DNA from: Tamlana crocina
Lineage (GTDB): Bacteria; Bacteroidota; Bacteroidia; Flavobacteriales; Flavobacteriaceae
DNA length: 64,000 nt
Reading direction: 5' to 3'
Assembly (NCBI GenBank): GCA_040429635.1
Contig: CP158972.1
Span: 1,126,001 to 1,190,000, forward strand
In this document: in pieces, positions 1 to 9,540 of the stretch
How the letters are laid out: the number at the start of each line of letters is the position of its first letter
How positions within the stretch are numbered: the stretch's first letter is position 1
Position numbers and translations under genes: made by a program
Notes under the pieces: generated by a model
What the model saw: only the letters and a program-made list of their open reading frames with translations
Databases searched by the model: none
Told to the model about the DNA's origin: nothing

Positions 1-1174
1 GAGTAGGCTCAAGGTTGGTAACGTTTTTTAAATCTTCCGCTTTATCGGTTATATTGTTTCTGTCTTGTACCAAAACACCATTCAAACAACTTCTAACGTT
101 GGTTTGAGGCATTTCAATATCGTGGATTTTCAATAGGATTCTATTCTTTTTACCTTGTAATAATTCCAAAGCTTCAGGTGCGAAACCTGGAGCGATAACC
201 ACTTCGCAGAACAACTTGTGGATTTCTTCGGCCGTAGCCAAATCAATCGCTGTATTACTGATTAAAACACCACCAAAAGCTGAAACTGGGTCGCCAGCTA
301 AAGCATCTAAATAGGCCTGTTTTAGGTTGTCGCGTTGTGCCAAACCACAAGCGTTGTTGTGTTTTAAAATAGCAAAAGTTGGAGCATCGTTTTTAAATTC
401 CAACATTAAATTTACAGCAGCATCAACATCCAAAAGGTTATTGTAGCTTAATTCCTTACCGTGCAATTTGGTGAACAATTCATCAAAATCGCCAAAGAAA
501 AAGCCTTTTTGGTGTGGGTTCTCTCCGTAGCGTAATACTTTGCCTTTGTTTTCACTGATTTTCAATACGGTTTCTTCGTTGTTTTGGTTGAAGTAATTGA
601 AAATAGCAGAGTCGTAGTGCGACGACACGTTAAACGCTTTTGTAGCAAAACGTTTTCTGTCTTCTTCGGAAATAGAGCCGTTATTGGCAGAAATCAATTC
701 TAAAAATTCGGCATAATCATCAACCGAAGATACACAAATTACGTCGGCATAGTTTTTAGCCGCGGCACGTATTAATGAAATCCCGCCTATGTCGATTTTT
801 TCAATAATATCTTGGTTACTGGCGCCAGAAGCAACAGTTTTTTCAAACGGATATAAATCCACGATAACCACATCAATTTGCGGAATCTCGTATTCGGCCA
901 GTTCCGAAACATCACCTTCGTGGTCCTGACGGTTTAAAATACCACCAAATACTTTTGGGTGTAAGGTTTTTACACGTCCGCCCAAAATGGAAGGGTAGGA
1001 GGTCACGTCTTCAACAGGAACAACGCTAACCCCTAAATCGTTGATGAATTTTTCGGTGCCACCAGTTGAATAAATGGTAACGCCTTGTTTGTCTAATTCT
1101 TTAACTATGGGCTCTAGGCCGTCTTTGCTGAATACAGAAATTAATGCCGATTTAATGGTTTTTTCGTTGCTCAT
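1..1174 (-). CDS. purH: Bifunctional AICAR transformylase / IMP cyclohydrolase, 3' part cut by window edge
   Basis: Catalyses the last two steps of de novo IMP synthesis in the cytoplasm. I read it by translating the minus strand from the ATG at 1174; about 391 residues are visible and the C-terminal part lies beyond position 1. The N-terminal MGS-like cyclohydrolase domain (about 1-150) has the typical GGRVKTLHP stretch. The transformylase domain shows the motif KHNNACG, the counterpart of the family KHxNPCG, with the catalytic Lys-His pair present and Pro replaced by Ala. A full flavobacterial promoter lies 67-96 bases upstream. The gene is divergent from xrtF and separated from the GAF gene by about 200 bases without a further gene. 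Identification is secure; only the right extent is unknown. Confidence 0.95.
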   Translation of the reverse strand, partial: MSNEKTIKSALISVFSKDGLEPIVKELDKQGVTIYSTGGTEKFINDLGVSVVPVEDVTSYPSILGGRVKTLHPKVFGGILNRQDHEGDVSELAEYEIPQIDVVIVDLYPFEKTVASGASNQDIIEKIDIGGISLIRAAAKNYADVICVSSVDDYAEFLELISANNGSISEEDRKRFATKAFNVSSHYDSAIFNYFNQNNEETVLKISENKGKVLRYGENPHQKGFFFGDFDELFTKLHGKELSYNNLLDVDAAVNLMLEFKNDAPTFAILKHNNACGLAQRDNLKQAYLDALAGDPVSAFGGVLISNTAIDLATAEEIHKLFCEVVIAPGFAPEALELLQGKKNRILLKIHDIEMPQTNVRSCLNGVLVQDRNNITDKAEDLKNVTNLEPT

Positions 1175-1240
1175 GGCTGATAATTATGAATTGATTTTGC
1201 TGTTTTTTCGGGGTGTTATCCCTGAATTTTAAAATATTTG

Positions 1241-1270
1241 CAAAAGTACTTATTTCCTTAGAAACTACAA
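1241..1270 (-). promoter_or_regulatory. Promoter of purH
   Basis: On the minus strand a TTG (1270-1268) is followed after 19 bases by TACTTTTG (1248-1241), an exact match to the Bacteroidota housekeeping pattern TTG-N19-TAnnTTTG. It lies about 67 bases before the purH ATG. Confidence 0.75.
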
Positions 1271-1383
1271 GCTGTAAGCGATTGAAAAAGACGTGTTTTT
1301 TTAACGAAAGGTTAAAGTTGTTAACAGGTTTGTGATGTAAAAACGACCGTGCCTTAAATTTCGAAATTGAAAATATCAAAGGG

Positions 1384-1839
1384 TTAAAGGAGCTTGGCGA
1401 CTTCAGTACAAACAAACTCCAAAAAGCGTTCATCGGCCTCGGTAAAAGGATCGGGAGTGTTGGAGTCGATATCTATTTGGCCAATATTTTCGCCATTTAC
1501 AAAAATAGGAATCACAATTTCGGCCTTAACGGTAATACTGCAAGCAATGTAATTGTCCTGTGCAGAGACATCGGGCACAACAAAATTTTGGTTGCTCACG
1601 GCTACTTGTCCGCATATGCCTTTTCCGAAAGGGATGATGGTATGGTCGGTTGGAGCGCCAACATACGGCCCTAATTTCAACTCTTCTTTGTCGCCATTTC
1701 TAAAATAAAAGCCCACCCAATTATAATAATCGATGTGCTTTTCGAGCAGTTGGCAAATATCGAAAAGGCGGTCGTTAACCGTTTTGTTATCGTTCGAAGT
1801 AATTTGGGTTATTTCTGGTTTTAGTTGTTCAAAATTCAT
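1384..1839 (-). CDS. GAF-domain protein, free methionine-(R)-sulfoxide reductase-like
   Basis: A single GAF domain of 151 residues when started at the ATG at 1839; a longer frame from 1887 begins with residues that do not look like family sequence. The family (E. coli YebR/fRMsr) reduces free methionine-R-sulfoxide. Cys76 in the motif FGKGICG and Cys100 in YIAC have the same 24-residue spacing as E. coli Cys94 and Cys118, the latter being catalytic. The position of E. coli Cys84, a resolving cysteine, holds His66 here, so the disulfide relay would have to differ. It faces xrtF divergently with about 120 bases between. The function as a reductase is likely from the family but the altered cysteine set leaves room for a sensor role. 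Confidence 0.8.
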   Translation of the reverse strand: MNFEQLKPEITQITSNDNKTVNDRLFDICQLLEKHIDYYNWVGFYFRNGDKEELKLGPYVGAPTDHTIIPFGKGICGQVAVSNQNFVVPDVSAQDNYIACSITVKAEIVIPIFVNGENIGQIDIDSNTPDPFTEADERFLEFVCTEVAKLL

Positions 1840-1960
1840 TTTAAAAAGTTTGGTTGAAATTTTTAATTCTAAAAGGTGGGCCCTCAAATAATTTAATGGC
1901 GATTATCGCGCAAAAATATTTAAAAAGACGTAATTTCGATACTCGGAAAAATCTTTTTTT

Positions 1961-2512
1961 TTGAAAGCACTTTTTGTAAAATACAAGTCGGTTATAAAAT
2001 TCATCCTTACATTTTTGTTGGTTTACGGTATGCTATCGGTGGCGTATAAATTTTATTTGCAATTTTCCGATGGCTCAAAATTCTATCCGGATTACGTAAC
2101 GCATTTGGTGGCTAAACAAAGTGGAGCCTTGTTGGAAGCTTTTGGTTATAATACTGAAGTTTTACCGCACCCCAACGAACCTAGCTTAAAATTGCTGGTA
2201 AACGGTAACTATTTGGCGCGCGTGGTAGAAGGTTGTAATTCGTTAAGTGTTATGATTTTGTTTTTATCATTCATTGTGGCGTTTTCGGGAAAATGGAAAA
2301 CCACATTTTTTTACATCCTTTCGGGAAGCGTTTTAATTTATTCGGTAAACCTCCTGCGCATTGCGCTTTTAAGCATGGGGCTTTACCATTACCCAGAATA
2401 CGAAGATCTTTTGCATACTGTTATTTTTCCCGGCATTATTTACGGTATGGTGTTTTTACTTTGGATCTTTTGGGTGAACCGATTTTCAAAAATCAACAGA
2501 ACAGATGGATAG
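1961..2512 (+). CDS. xrtF: Exosortase family protein XrtF
   Basis: Polytopic inner-membrane cysteine protease/transpeptidase of the exosortase family, which in other systems processes C-terminal sorting signals of exported proteins. The 183-residue protein has about five hydrophobic segments and the expected catalytic set: Cys92 in the motif EGCNSLS, Arg133 in NLLRIALL and His152 in LLHTV. The start is a TTG at 1961; no ATG precedes the conserved part. Its stop overlaps the start of the next gene by 8 bases, so the two are co-translated. No substrate with a recognisable sorting tail was seen in the window. Small size and partner gene are typical of the flavobacterial XrtF subtype. Confidence 0.9.
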   Translation: MKALFVKYKSVIKFILTFLLVYGMLSVAYKFYLQFSDGSKFYPDYVTHLVAKQSGALLEAFGYNTEVLPHPNEPSLKLLVNGNYLARVVEGCNSLSVMILFLSFIVAFSGKWKTTFFYILSGSVLIYSVNLLRIALLSMGLYHYPEYEDLLHTVIFPGIIYGMVFLLWIFWVNRFSKINRTDG

Positions 2513-2933
2513 GCTGATAAAATATATGAGCTTAGCCCTATTGTTTTTGTTGCTGATTTTAATTCGTTTTTTTGAGGATGCCCTGTTTTACGATCCGTAC
2601 CTCAATTTTTTTCATAATGATTATTTGTACGTTGATAGCCCGCGTCGCGAAGTTGCCAAATTGATAGCCTTTACCACACTGCGCTATGCACTGAACACCG
2701 TTATTTCTTTAGGCATAATTTATCTGTTTTTTAAAGACAAAGGTATTTTGAAATTTTCGGCCATAATTTACGCATTCGCTTTTGTGGTGCTTATTTTAGT
2801 GTATTTATATTTTGTGGTAAACCCTCGGCAGGAAGATTATTATTTGTTTTTTAATATCCGCAGGTTTTTAATTCAGCCTATCATTTTAATACTGTTGTTG
2901 CCCGCATTTTATTATCACAAATTGAAGGGCTGA
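2505..2933 (+). CDS. Exosortase F-associated membrane protein
   Basis: A 142-residue membrane protein with four hydrophobic stretches (about 5-22, 60-76, 84-108, 122-136). It has the features of the short protein found beside XrtF in flavobacteria, including an N-terminal FYDPYLNFF stretch and the PRxExxxL and NPRQEDYY motifs. Its ATG overlaps the end of xrtF, which argues that the two work together in the membrane. Its biochemical role is not known; a partner or membrane scaffold for the exosortase is an inference from this constant pairing. Confidence 0.85.
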   Translation: MDRLIKYMSLALLFLLLILIRFFEDALFYDPYLNFFHNDYLYVDSPRREVAKLIAFTTLRYALNTVISLGIIYLFFKDKGILKFSAIIYAFAFVVLILVYLYFVVNPRQEDYYLFFNIRRFLIQPIILILLLPAFYYHKLKG

Positions 2934-2979
2934 AATGTTAATCAAAATCTAAAACGTTAATATTACTTTTAGTTTTTTG

Positions 2980-2987
2980 TAAATTTG
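2980..2987 (+). promoter_or_regulatory. Possible -7 promoter box before the HYC_CC_PP gene
   Basis: TAAATTTG matches TAnnTTTG. It ends only 5 bases before the GTG start, which would make the transcript nearly leaderless. No TTG is found at the usual distance upstream, so the match is partial. Confidence 0.35.
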
Positions 2988-2991
2988 TAGC

Positions 2992-3393
2992 GTGTTTAAG
3001 CAATGTTTAAATAAAGTTTTTTCAGTAGCCATGGCTTTACTGCTGTTGTTTTCAACGGTGTCTTTTACTGTTGAAAAGCACTATTGCGGTGATGTGTTGG
3101 TTGATGCGGCCATATTCAGCGATGTGGAAAAATGCGCTATGGAGGCTTTTGAAATGCTTCAGAAAAAAACATGCTGTAAGGATGAAATTGACGTGATAAA
3201 AGGTCAGGACGAACTCAAGTTTTCTTCATTTGAAGATTTGGATTTCGACCAACAATTATTTTTACAAACGTTCACTTATGCTTATTTGGGGCTTTTTGAA
3301 AGCTTTCCCAAACAAACCATTCCGCATAAAGATTATTCCCCACCAAACTTGATTGCTGATATTCAGTTAATGGATCAGGTTTTCATCATTTGA
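2992..3393 (+). CDS. HYC_CC_PP family secreted protein
   Basis: A 133-residue protein with a signal-like N-terminus (about 1-27) and the pattern that names its family: His-Tyr-Cys after the signal (EKHYCGD), a lone Cys near residue 39, a Cys-Cys pair (KTCCKDE) and Pro-Pro near the end (YSPPNL). The start is a GTG at 2992; the nearby ATG is out of frame. It opens the metal gene set and probably sits in the periplasm or outer membrane side. The conserved His and Cys residues suggest metal binding, which is an inference from the residues and the HMA/TonB neighbours. No enzymatic role is apparent. Confidence 0.8.
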   Translation: MFKQCLNKVFSVAMALLLLFSTVSFTVEKHYCGDVLVDAAIFSDVEKCAMEAFEMLQKKTCCKDEIDVIKGQDELKFSSFEDLDFDQQLFLQTFTYAYLGLFESFPKQTIPHKDYSPPNLIADIQLMDQVFII

Positions 3394-3411
3394 TTTATAA
3401 TTTTCCTTTTT

Positions 3412-3437
3412 GTCATTCCCGTGTAGACGGGAATCCA
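3412..3437. repeat. Short palindromic intergenic repeat
   Basis: A perfect 8-bp inverted repeat, ATTCCCGT / ACGGGAAT (3415-3422 and 3427-3434) with a 4-base loop, between the first two genes of the metal cluster. It resembles the ATTCCC...GGGAAT repeats scattered in many bacterial genomes and would fold in the mRNA. Confidence 0.6.
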
Positions 3438-3472
3438 CTCCATTAGAAAAATTAAAATCAAATTCAAAAATC

Positions 3473-4198
3473 ATGAAACATACATATACAGTTACGGGTA
3501 TGACCTGTAACGGCTGTAAAGCTTCTGTTGAGAAAGCTTTAAAGGCATTGCCCAATGTGGTTGAAGCCTCAGCAAATGTTGACAGGGCGGAGGTTTCGAT
3601 AGAAATGTCGCAACACATCCCCACGGAAACATTACGGCAAGCATTACCAGAAAAATATGCTCTATCCGAGAAAAATATTTTTCAAAGTACAAGTTCAATG
3701 CAAGCAGAGGTGCAAAAAAGTGATTGGCAACAATTGTTCCCTCTATTTTTAATTTTTGGCTACATTACCGTGGCCTCCATTTTGCTCAATTACACCCCGT
3801 GGAACGTAGAACAGTTTATGCTCGATTTTATGGGGCTGTTCTATATTGTGTTCAGTTTTTTCAAATTGTTAGATTTAAAGGGTTTCCCAGATTCGTTTAA
3901 AATGTACGACCCATTGGCCAAAGCACTTCCGGCCTACGGGTGGGCGTACCCATTTATTGAAGTGGCCCTGGGGCTTATGTTTTTAATGCGCATTGAAATT
4001 CCAGTGGCATTAATTGTTACGTTGGTCATCTTGGGGATTACCACTATTGGCGTTACAAAAACGTTGTTGGATAAAAAATCCATTCAGTGTGCCTGCTTAG
4101 GAACAGCTCTAAAACTTCCCATGACCAAAGCGACCTTTATTGAAAACAGTATTATGATCGTAATGGCTATTGTGATGCTTGTTAAAACCTACAATTAA
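3473..4198 (+). CDS. Heavy-metal-associated (HMA) domain fused to a MauE/DoxX-like membrane domain
   Basis: Residues 1-70 form an HMA domain with the metal-binding motif GMTCNGC (Cys12, Cys15), as in copper chaperones. The remaining part has four transmembrane helices (about 85-105, 115-135, 160-200, 220-240) of the MauE/DoxX type and a Cys-Ala-Cys motif (QCACLG) that MauE-like proteins use in redox or metal chemistry. I chose the ATG at 3473, as the upstream extension runs through the palindromic repeat. The 3' end overlaps nothing but the TonB receptor starts 5 bases later. Together this suggests an inner-membrane step in metal handling; the metal, probably copper, is not proven by sequence. 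Confidence 0.8.
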   Translation: MKHTYTVTGMTCNGCKASVEKALKALPNVVEASANVDRAEVSIEMSQHIPTETLRQALPEKYALSEKNIFQSTSSMQAEVQKSDWQQLFPLFLIFGYITVASILLNYTPWNVEQFMLDFMGLFYIVFSFFKLLDLKGFPDSFKMYDPLAKALPAYGWAYPFIEVALGLMFLMRIEIPVALIVTLVILGITTIGVTKTLLDKKSIQCACLGTALKLPMTKATFIENSIMIVMAIVMLVKTYN

Positions 4199-4202
4199 AA
4201 TA

Positions 4203-6470
4203 ATGAAAAATCTTTTGTATATATTATTAATGCTTCCAACGGTGATGTTTTCCCAAGAAAAAATTACCGGAATGATTATGGAAGCTAACCCCGAAAACAA
4301 ACATATTGGTTTAGTCGGTGCCAATGTGTATTGGTTGACAACCGAAGTGGGTGTGGTTACCGATATTGATGGCAATTTTACCATTCCATACAAAACCGAG
4401 TACAAAAAACTTGTGGTGAGTTATGTGGGGTTTAAAACCGATACGTTAACCATTAACGAACCTAAAATGGTACACCATTGGTTGCAGCCAACCGATAATT
4501 TGGATGAAGTTACCGTAACTTCCAGAAAACAGGCCACGGCCAAATCGTACCTAAAGGCAACCAATACTTTTACGGTAAGTAGTGACGAGTTGCTCAAAGC
4601 GGCGTGTTGTAACCTATCGGAAAGTTTTGAAACCAACCCGTCCATCGACGTTAATTTTGCCGATGCCGTTACCGGAACTCGACAAATAAAAATGTTGGGG
4701 CTTACCAGTCCGTATATTTTAATCGCCACGGAAAACATCCCGACTGTTCGTGGGGCGTCTCAGGCTTTTGGGCTCAGTTTTATCCCCGGAACTTGGGTGG
4801 AAAGTATTCAGATTACCAAAGGTGCTGGTAGTGTGGTAAACGGTTTCGAGAGTATCGCTGGGCAAATTAATGCCGAGTTGGTGAAACCATCAACCGATGA
4901 TAAATTGTTTGTTAATTTATATGGAGCATCGAGTGAGAGACTGGAGCTTAATACACATTTAAACACTCAAGTTAGTGATAAATGGCATACCGGTTTGTAT
5001 TTGCACGGCAACACCCATAACCAAAAGCATGATGTAAACGATGACGGGTTTTTAGATATGCCACTGTACAATCAAATAAATGTAATGAACCGTTGGCAGT
5101 ACACCGATACCGAAAAAGGTTTTGTAAGTTTCATCAATTTGAAATTCTTAAATGATGAAAAACAAACGGGGCAATTGAATTTTAACCCAGACACCGATAG
5201 GGTTACCAGAAATGAGGCTGTACTGCGTGGAGACGAAGTGTGGGGCAGCGAGATCGATACAAGACGTTACGAAATATCGGCTAAATTCGGTTATGTTAAT
5301 CCAGAAGTGCCGTGGCAAAGTATTGGTGTACAAACCGCTTTTAGTGGCCATAAACAAGAGTCGTATTTTGGCTTGAATCAGTACGAGATTGAGCATAACA
5401 GTTTGTATGCCAATGCGGTTTATAACTCTATTATTAGCGATTCCCGACACAAAATAAAAACCGGAATTAGCTATACATACGATCATTACGACGAGCTGCT
5501 CAATGTGCCCAATTTGGGTTCGGATTACGAACGTACCGAACGATCGGTTGGTGCATTTTTTGAGTACAATTACGATAATTTGGAAAAACTGAACTTAACA
5601 GCGGGAATCCGTGTGGATAATCATAATTTGCTCGGCACATTCGTTACGCCTCGATTCCATGCACGATACACACCTTGGGAGAAATCGGCTTTTCGGGCTT
5701 CTTTCGGAAGAGGCAAGCGCAGCGCCAATATTTTTGCCGAAAATCAAAATATATTTTCAACCTCAAGGGCTATTAATATTTTAAATAGCAACGGAAGTAT
5801 TTATGGGTTAGACCCCGAAATTGCATGGAATTACGGACTTTCTTACCTGCAGGGTTTCAATCTCTTCGGGAGAAAAGCCGATATTACTTTTGATTATTAC
5901 CGAACCGATTTTGAAAACCAAGTGGTGGTTGATTTTGAAAATCCGCAAGAGGTCAACTTTTATAATCTGGACGGGAAAAGTTACGCCAACAGTTTTCAGG
6001 TAGAAGTGAATTACAATGTTTTTGAACGTTTTGATTTACGGACAGCCTATAAGCTTTACAATGTAAAAACAGATTACAACAGTGGAAATTTGGAAAAACC
6101 CTTAGTGCCCAAACATCGTATTTTTGCTAATGCCGGATATGAAACAGAAATAAAAAACAATAGCCAATGGAAATTTGATGCTACTTTTAATTGGTTGGGT
6201 TCGCAGCGGTTTTCGTCTACAGAGTCGAGTCCTGCTCAGTATCAAATACCAGAACGTACACCAACGGTAACCACACTAAATGCACAGGTAACTCGAGTGT
6301 TTTCTCCAAAGTTTGAAGTTTATTTAGGGGGCGAAAATATCACAAATGTGAGGCAACCCAATCCTATTATTGGAGCCGACGACCCTTTTGGTTCAAATTT
6401 TGATACGACCTTTGTGTACGGCCCAATTTTTGGAAGCATGTATTACGCTGGGTTACGGTTTAGAATTTGA
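4203..6470 (+). CDS. TonB-dependent outer-membrane receptor, probably for a metal
   Basis: A 755-residue receptor: signal peptide (about 1-17), carboxypeptidase-regulatory-like beta-sandwich (20-100), plug domain (about 115-235) and a 22-strand-type barrel to the aromatic-rich C-terminus ending GLRFRI. The ATG at 4203 fits the signal peptide. The plug begins with an ACCNLSESF stretch, a Cys pair characteristic of receptors that co-occur with HMA proteins. Lying between an HMA-MauE protein and a periplasmic HMA protein, it probably imports a metal or metal complex using the TonB/ExbBD proton force. Substrate assignment is inference from neighbours. Confidence 0.85.
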   Translation: MKNLLYILLMLPTVMFSQEKITGMIMEANPENKHIGLVGANVYWLTTEVGVVTDIDGNFTIPYKTEYKKLVVSYVGFKTDTLTINEPKMVHHWLQPTDNLDEVTVTSRKQATAKSYLKATNTFTVSSDELLKAACCNLSESFETNPSIDVNFADAVTGTRQIKMLGLTSPYILIATENIPTVRGASQAFGLSFIPGTWVESIQITKGAGSVVNGFESIAGQINAELVKPSTDDKLFVNLYGASSERLELNTHLNTQVSDKWHTGLYLHGNTHNQKHDVNDDGFLDMPLYNQINVMNRWQYTDTEKGFVSFINLKFLNDEKQTGQLNFNPDTDRVTRNEAVLRGDEVWGSEIDTRRYEISAKFGYVNPEVPWQSIGVQTAFSGHKQESYFGLNQYEIEHNSLYANAVYNSIISDSRHKIKTGISYTYDHYDELLNVPNLGSDYERTERSVGAFFEYNYDNLEKLNLTAGIRVDNHNLLGTFVTPRFHARYTPWEKSAFRASFGRGKRSANIFAENQNIFSTSRAINILNSNGSIYGLDPEIAWNYGLSYLQGFNLFGRKADITFDYYRTDFENQVVVDFENPQEVNFYNLDGKSYANSFQVEVNYNVFERFDLRTAYKLYNVKTDYNSGNLEKPLVPKHRIFANAGYETEIKNNSQWKFDATFNWLGSQRFSSTESSPAQYQIPERTPTVTTLNAQVTRVFSPKFEVYLGGENITNVRQPNPIIGADDPFGSNFDTTFVYGPIFGSMYYAGLRFRI

Positions 6471-6544
6471 ATTGCCTCGAAGGAGGGAATCTCATTAATA
6501 GAACAAAAAATAAACAATTAACTGTCATTAATAGAAGCTTGCAC

Positions 6545-6559
6545 CGAGCGGAGTCGAAG
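6545..6559. repeat. Partial copy of the CGAGCGGAGTCGA dispersed repeat
   Basis: The core CGAGCGGAGTCGAAG recurs (with one-base variation) in the longer copies at 10950 and 27028. It lies in the spacer between the TonB receptor and the HMA gene. Confidence 0.45.
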
Positions 6560-6653
6560 TTTGGTGATCTTAAAAATTAAAGATTGATTTTTCAAAAGAT
6601 TGACACAGAAAATCATTAATTTACTTAGTATAGACAACATAAATACCATAAAA

Positions 6654-7016
6654 ATGAAAAATATAATAACCATTGCATTATTAGTTTTAGGAACAACAGT
6701 ATTTGCCCAAAATAAAAACGCACAGGCTAAGCTTGAGGTAGACGGCGTATGCTTAATGTGCAAATCTAGAATTGAAAAGGCTTGTTACGGCACCAAAGGT
6801 GTAAAAAGTGCCAATTGGGATGTGAAGACCCACGAACTGAAACTGTTTTATGACGAGCGCAAAATTAGTTTAGACAGCATTAAGAAAAATATTCTGGCCG
6901 TAGGGCACGATTTAAAGGATTTAAAGGCTACTGACGAGGCCTATGCAAGTGTTCATCCATGCTGCCGTTACCGCGATGTAGAGGTTGTAGATGACCATAA
7001 ACCTGAAAAAGAATAA
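6654..7016 (+). CDS. Periplasmic heavy-metal-associated domain protein
   Basis: A 120-residue protein with a signal peptide (1-19, cleaved after VFAQ) and an HMA fold whose metal motif is Cys33-Leu-Met-Cys36. A second Cys-Cys pair lies near the C-terminus (HPCCRYR) and the tail has His residues. The ATG at 6654 was chosen because the signal peptide begins there; the frame is open further upstream. It closes the metal set and is followed by a strong hairpin terminator. A role as periplasmic metal chaperone receiving cargo from the TonB receptor is inferred from domain and position. Confidence 0.8.
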   Translation: MKNIITIALLVLGTTVFAQNKNAQAKLEVDGVCLMCKSRIEKACYGTKGVKSANWDVKTHELKLFYDERKISLDSIKKNILAVGHDLKDLKATDEAYASVHPCCRYRDVEVVDDHKPEKE

Positions 7017-7034
7017 AAAGTATTGAATAATTAG

Positions 7035-7068
7035 AAAAGCCCAAACCGCTCGAGTTTGGGCTTTTTTT
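7035..7068 (+). terminator. Intrinsic terminator of the metal gene cluster
   Basis: AAAGCCCAAAC ... GTTTGGGCTTTTTTT, an inverted repeat of about 11 bp followed by a T run, 18 bases after the HMA gene. Confidence 0.85.
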
Positions 7069-7152
7069 AGTTTTGGTTAAATATTTCACAATAAAAGAGC
7101 GATGAATTTAATTTCTCATTACCTTTAGTAGGTTCTTTTAAATGAAAATATT

Positions 7153-7239
7153 ATGGGACAATTAAAGTCTAAAGCAAAGTCGGTTTTACCCAAGCAAGCG
7201 GTAAACAAGACGCCACAGGCTCCTGCTAAAAAGAAGTAG
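7153..7239 (+). CDS. Possible 28-residue basic small protein
   Basis: An ATG frame of 28 codons lies between two terminators: it starts MGQLKSKAKSV, is rich in Lys, and ends APAKKK. A TACCTTTA box close to TAnnTTTG lies about 20 bases upstream and a hairpin terminator lies 60 bases downstream, giving it the outline of a transcription unit of its own. No Shine-Dalgarno-like sequence is obvious, which is normal in this phylum. I do not recognise a family. It could also be a chance frame within a small RNA. Confidence 0.4.
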   Translation: MGQLKSKAKSVLPKQAVNKTPQAPAKKK

Positions 7240-7296
7240 TTTGTGTAGGGTTTATTTAGTATAAACCACATTTTTTGAATAAGAAAAATAGTAGCA

Positions 7297-7324
7297 GCCA
7301 CCTTCAAAAGAGGTGGTTTTATAT
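7297..7324 (+). terminator. Hairpin terminator after the small ORF
   Basis: CCACCT / AGGTGG with a 7-base loop, followed by TTTT and an A/T-rich stretch. Confidence 0.6.
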
Positions 7325-7343
7325 TTTAGGAGAGTTTAAATAA

Positions 7344-7377
7344 AAAACGCTTCCCAATTTGTTTTGGGAAGCGTTTT
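7344..7377 (-). terminator. Intrinsic terminator of groL
   Basis: AAAACGCTTCCCAA / TTGGGAAGCGTTTT, a 14-bp inverted repeat with T runs on both strands, 65 bases beyond the groL stop on the minus strand. It may work in both directions. Confidence 0.8.
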
Positions 7378-7441
7378 ACTTATTGTTTTCACTCAAGGCT
7401 TAAGTGCTTGAGTGAGTTGTTTTGCCTGTCGATGCTCTCGA

Positions 7442-9082
<1,641 letters not shown>

Positions 9083-9166
9083 TTAAAAGTTTAATGTTCA
9101 AAGTTTAAAGTTTTTTCCAAGCTAAGGTAACTTTGAACTAGAAACCTTAAACCTGGAACTCGATTG

Positions 9167-9442
9167 TTAAACAATCGCCAATATATCGCTTTCGCGCATG
9201 ATTAAATAATCGGTGCCTTCTAGCTTTAGTTCGGTTCCAGCATATTTACCATATAAAACAGTATCGCCAACCTTTACGGTGATAGGCTCGTCTTTGGTGC
9301 CAGGCCCGGCAGCTACAACGGTACCTCGTTGTGGTTTTTCCTTAGCGTTGTCTGGAATAATAATTCCTGAAGCTGTTTTAGTTTCAGCGGCAGCAGGTTC
9401 AATAAGAACGCGGTCTGCCAATGGTTTAATGTTCAATGCCAT
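9167..9442 (-). CDS. groS: Co-chaperonin GroES (10 kDa subunit)
   Basis: The 91-residue lid of the GroEL chamber. It shows the N-terminal signature [11 protein letters not shown] (5-15), the mobile loop around [14 protein letters not shown] that contacts GroEL, and the usual [14 protein letters not shown] block. It is the first gene of the groSL unit, separated from secG upstream by a terminator, and is preceded by a sequence with the geometry of a sigma-54 promoter. No CIRCE inverted repeat was seen. Confidence 0.98.
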   Translation of the reverse strand: MALNIKPLADRVLIEPAAAETKTASGIIIPDNAKEKPQRGTVVAAGPGTKDEPITVKVGDTVLYGKYAGTELKLEGTDYLIMRESDILAIV

Positions 9443-9492
9443 TTGTTGTATATTTTAAGTTTTAAAAATTAATATTTAACGCTTAGCCTTTA

Positions 9493-9509
9493 AGCCAAAA
9501 ATGTGCCAA
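9493..9509 (-). promoter_or_regulatory. Sigma-54-like promoter upstream of groS
   Basis: The minus strand reads TTGGCACATTTTTGGCT. Against the sigma-54 pattern TGGCAC-N5-TTGCW, the -24 block is exact, the spacing is exact and only one base of the -12 block differs (TGGCT for TTGCT). The implied start site, about 12 bases further, leaves a leader of about 40 bases to the groS ATG. No TTG-N19-TAnnTTTG match was seen here. Confidence 0.5.
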
Positions 9510-9540
9510 TACAGGCAGACTGACAAACTTGCAGAAACAA

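Noticed and set aside
9443-9540. CIRCE/HrcA control of groSL
   Set aside because: The 9-bp CIRCE arms (TTAGCACTC / GAGTGCTAA) are absent from this spacer.
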